Below are positions 62,277 through 64,000 of a DNA stretch of 64,000 bases, piece after piece. A program made the translations under genes and the position numbers. The notes under the pieces are model-generated. The model was not told the origin of the DNA. It worked only from the letters and a program-made list of their open reading frames with translations, and searched no databases. Position 1 is the stretch's first letter, and each line of letters starts with the position of its first letter. The DNA is from Homalodisca vitripennis. Its lineage: Eukaryota; Arthropoda; Insecta; Hemiptera; Cicadellidae. The DNA lies in contig NC_060207.1 of assembly GCF_021130785.1 (NCBI RefSeq), forward strand, positions 5,531,001 through 5,595,000. The letters are read 5' to 3'.

Positions 62277-62739
62277 TTGTTTGAATCGAACAATGTATTA
62301 AATTTCTTGTTTATCCTGGCTGCCATCCCGCAATCCCGCCGACGACATCCGCCTCTGTTGTCCCATAGATGGCGGCACCGTCTTAGCGTTGAATGGCGAC
62401 CGACCCAGCCTCTGAGAAGTGATTTAGTTCGCCTCTCCCATTGTTTATTGTACTCTCAGATCCACCAATAGTTCCGTCCGAATCAAATTTACATAATCGA
62501 ATCAACGATGACCCTTTGTTCCAAAAGGAGAAGGGGAACACGCCGATGTCTTCTGGGAACAGTTCTCTGAATGTCGTTTTTAGGCTTCCCTAACTTTCAA
62601 AAAAGCTAATCTCCATAATGACTAATAACTTAACATGTGTGGAACTTCTGGCCTACCAGTTCTGGGATTGTATTTTAAATATTTGGAATTTCCCTTGTTT
62701 TTACGCTTGCTTGAAATTATGCTGAAAACATTAGCTGTA
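62277..62739. other. GC-richer stretch left of the Penelope fragment
   Basis: A 64-codon plus-strand frame (62277-62471) crosses a GC-rich patch containing ATGGCGGC at 62368-62375. It might be degraded upstream sequence of the retroelement or unrelated host sequence. I could not read reverse-transcriptase motifs in any frame. Confidence 0.3.
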
Positions 62740-63131
62740 GTGACTGCGATCCCACACTATGTATGTTTATATATAATGGCCAAACTAGCAGACATTTTAA
62801 TAAAAGGTTTAAGGAACACATACACGCTTTGAAAACAAATAACATGTCTGCAGTAAAATCAAATTTCGCTGAACATTTATTAGAAACTGGCCATAACCAA
62901 TACAAAAATACAAATATACATTACAAAAATATTGAAAAGAACATGGAAATTTTGGATATCAAAAGAAAAGGAGAACAATTAAACACGAAAGAAGAATTAC
63001 ATATTTATCTAAATTATAACAAAGATATTCACAATATATTAAATAGCAATCTAAAAAGTAAGACAAATCCTATCTTTGAAAAATATATTAAACAATTCTT
63101 TATTTATACATTTTTTCAAAGATGGGATTAG
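62740..63131 (+). pseudogene. Penelope-like retroelement, C-terminal GIY-YIG endonuclease fragment
   Basis: Penelope-like elements encode a reverse transcriptase followed by a GIY-YIG endonuclease that nicks the target DNA for insertion. Only the endonuclease end is seen. A Cys-x4-Cys pair at about 62743-62762 precedes IYNGQTSRHFNKRFKEHIHA, matching the family pattern Y-x-GQT-x-R-x(5)-R-x-x-EH. FAEHLLETGH follows. Then come NMEILDIKRKGEQLNTKEEL and HIYLNYNKDIHN, which carry the conserved Glu of the domain. The frame is open from an ATG at 62763 to the TAG at 63129-63131, but that ATG is internal to the domain and not a true start. The reverse transcriptase is missing upstream. The final codons are derived from one arm of an inverted repeat, so the natural C-terminus is altered. 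The family call is confident, the exact clade is not. Confidence 0.8.
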
Positions 63132-63158
63132 TCTTGTTTTTTAGATTGCTATTTAAAT
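63038..63158. repeat. 46-bp imperfect inverted repeat at the end of the Penelope fragment
   Basis: The left arm (63038-63083) has TTAAATAGCAATCTAAAAAG, then AAGACAAATCCTATCTTTGA. The right arm (63111-63158) is its reverse complement with a handful of mismatches. The loop is about 27 AT-rich bases. The left arm is coding for the endonuclease fragment, so the right arm is an inverted copy of its last codons. Confidence 0.85.
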
Positions 63159-63600
63159 ACTAATCAAAATTAGAACTGTGTCATATAAATCTAACATCCG
63201 TTTAAATGGTGAACATGTGTATATTTAGTTGTTTTGTTTATACTGAACCATGTGTCTGAAACAAAATGATTTTCGAAAAGGGGTTTAGTTCACGATTCAT
63301 TATTCTCGTTTAATATGTTTACTTTGTACTAAATATTTTTTAAATCTGTGCAAAAATCTACATTTTTATTGCAATACGTTGTAATATCTTTGCCTCAACA
63401 GAAATCTTTGAAACTAAAACAAAAGAACAAGATCAAAGGATTGAGCTCAGAGTATTTATTATTTATGTTCTAAATTTCATGTTTCACATTTATAACGTAG
63501 ATAATATAAGTAAACTGAAACTACATTACGTCATATATCACATTATTATATGGTAGGAAACTAGCTCATATAATTGCAATCCTTACAAATACGTAATTAT
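63159..63600. other. AT-rich DNA without a gene
   Basis: Possibly the 3' flank of the retroelement. No feature was recognised. Confidence 0.5.
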
Positions 63601-64000
63601 TTATTTATCAAACTCGTGCCCGACATCTCAGAGACCGAAGCGCCGTCTTCCCCCTCCCCCCCGAAATACAGAGGGTCTCATCAACGTGTCCTTGACCCCC
63701 TCCTGGGAACCCTGTTGTATCAGGGATTCCTATAATAATTATTATGTTTACCAGAACAAAGCTCGACAGCCCGCACGGGTGACGTGCTGTACGTGCTTGT
63801 ACGATAGACAGGTATAAAGAGCCTGCAAAGCAGCAAAGGAAACGTTGCTTTGTAACTTAAACACAAATACTCTGACAAGTAACAAGGGTACTAACCATTC
63901 ATAACTTAGTGAATGTGTGATATTCCCGCAGCTCTGTCAACTTTGATATAGAAAACATTATCGAATGCGGGTTGATTCCGTCGTCGCGTTTTGGGTGGAT
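63601..64000. other. GC-richer stretch at the right edge
   Basis: Composition rises, with C-rich runs at 63648-63663. TATAAA at 63813-63818 is preceded by CpG-containing sequence and could be a core promoter element of a host gene or of a long terminal repeat. The window ends before this can be judged, and no open frame of note is present. Confidence 0.25.

Overview
The window looks like nuclear, gene-poor DNA from an AT-rich eukaryote, most likely an arthropod and plausibly an insect. Three observations point that way. There are no dense long reading frames and no operon layout. Most of the sequence is AT-rich with stop codons in every frame. The only recognisable proteins are broken transposable-element proteins of types common in arthropods: a Tc1/mariner-superfamily transposase and the GIY-YIG endonuclease end of a Penelope-like retroelement. 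I found no host gene that I can name, and no rRNA, tRNA, CRISPR array or viral gene.

The main content is tandem repeats. Six arrays with mutually unrelated units lie in otherwise unique AT-rich DNA. Their approximate monomer lengths are 163 bp (1735-2600), 38 bp (12553-13080), 132 bp (16615-17735), 145 bp (36760-41075, about 25 copies), 102 bp (47430-47900) and 130 bp (52478-53015, GC-rich). A two-copy repeat lies at 42395-42665, and AT and GT microsatellites are scattered through the window. Copies within each array differ mainly by small insertions and stretched homopolymers. The spacing between copies is therefore longer than the consensus monomer, which suggests uncorrected long-read error as well as real divergence. 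The longest open frames inside the arrays are by-products of the repeats.

Transposable elements cluster at the right. An element at about 58838-61181 has very long terminal inverted repeats (about 300 bp) around a minus-strand transposase pseudogene whose three catalytic aspartates are still readable. It sits inside an AT-rich 36-bp minisatellite. At 62740-63131 is the C-terminal GIY-YIG part of a Penelope-like element. Its last codons lie in one arm of a 46-bp inverted repeat. A hammerhead-ribozyme-like motif at 6805-6840 (minus strand) may be another trace of such elements.

The stretches between these features are AT-rich and show no supported gene. Several short islands of higher GC content (for example 25400-26060, 28650-29150, 36210-36700 and 42660-43150) have medium open frames on one or both strands. 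I could not identify these and list them as unresolved. Nothing here amounts to a demonstrated new biological system. The items most worth checking are the 145-bp satellite with its TGACG/TATA motif, the long-inverted-repeat mariner, and the Penelope fragment with its inverted tail.
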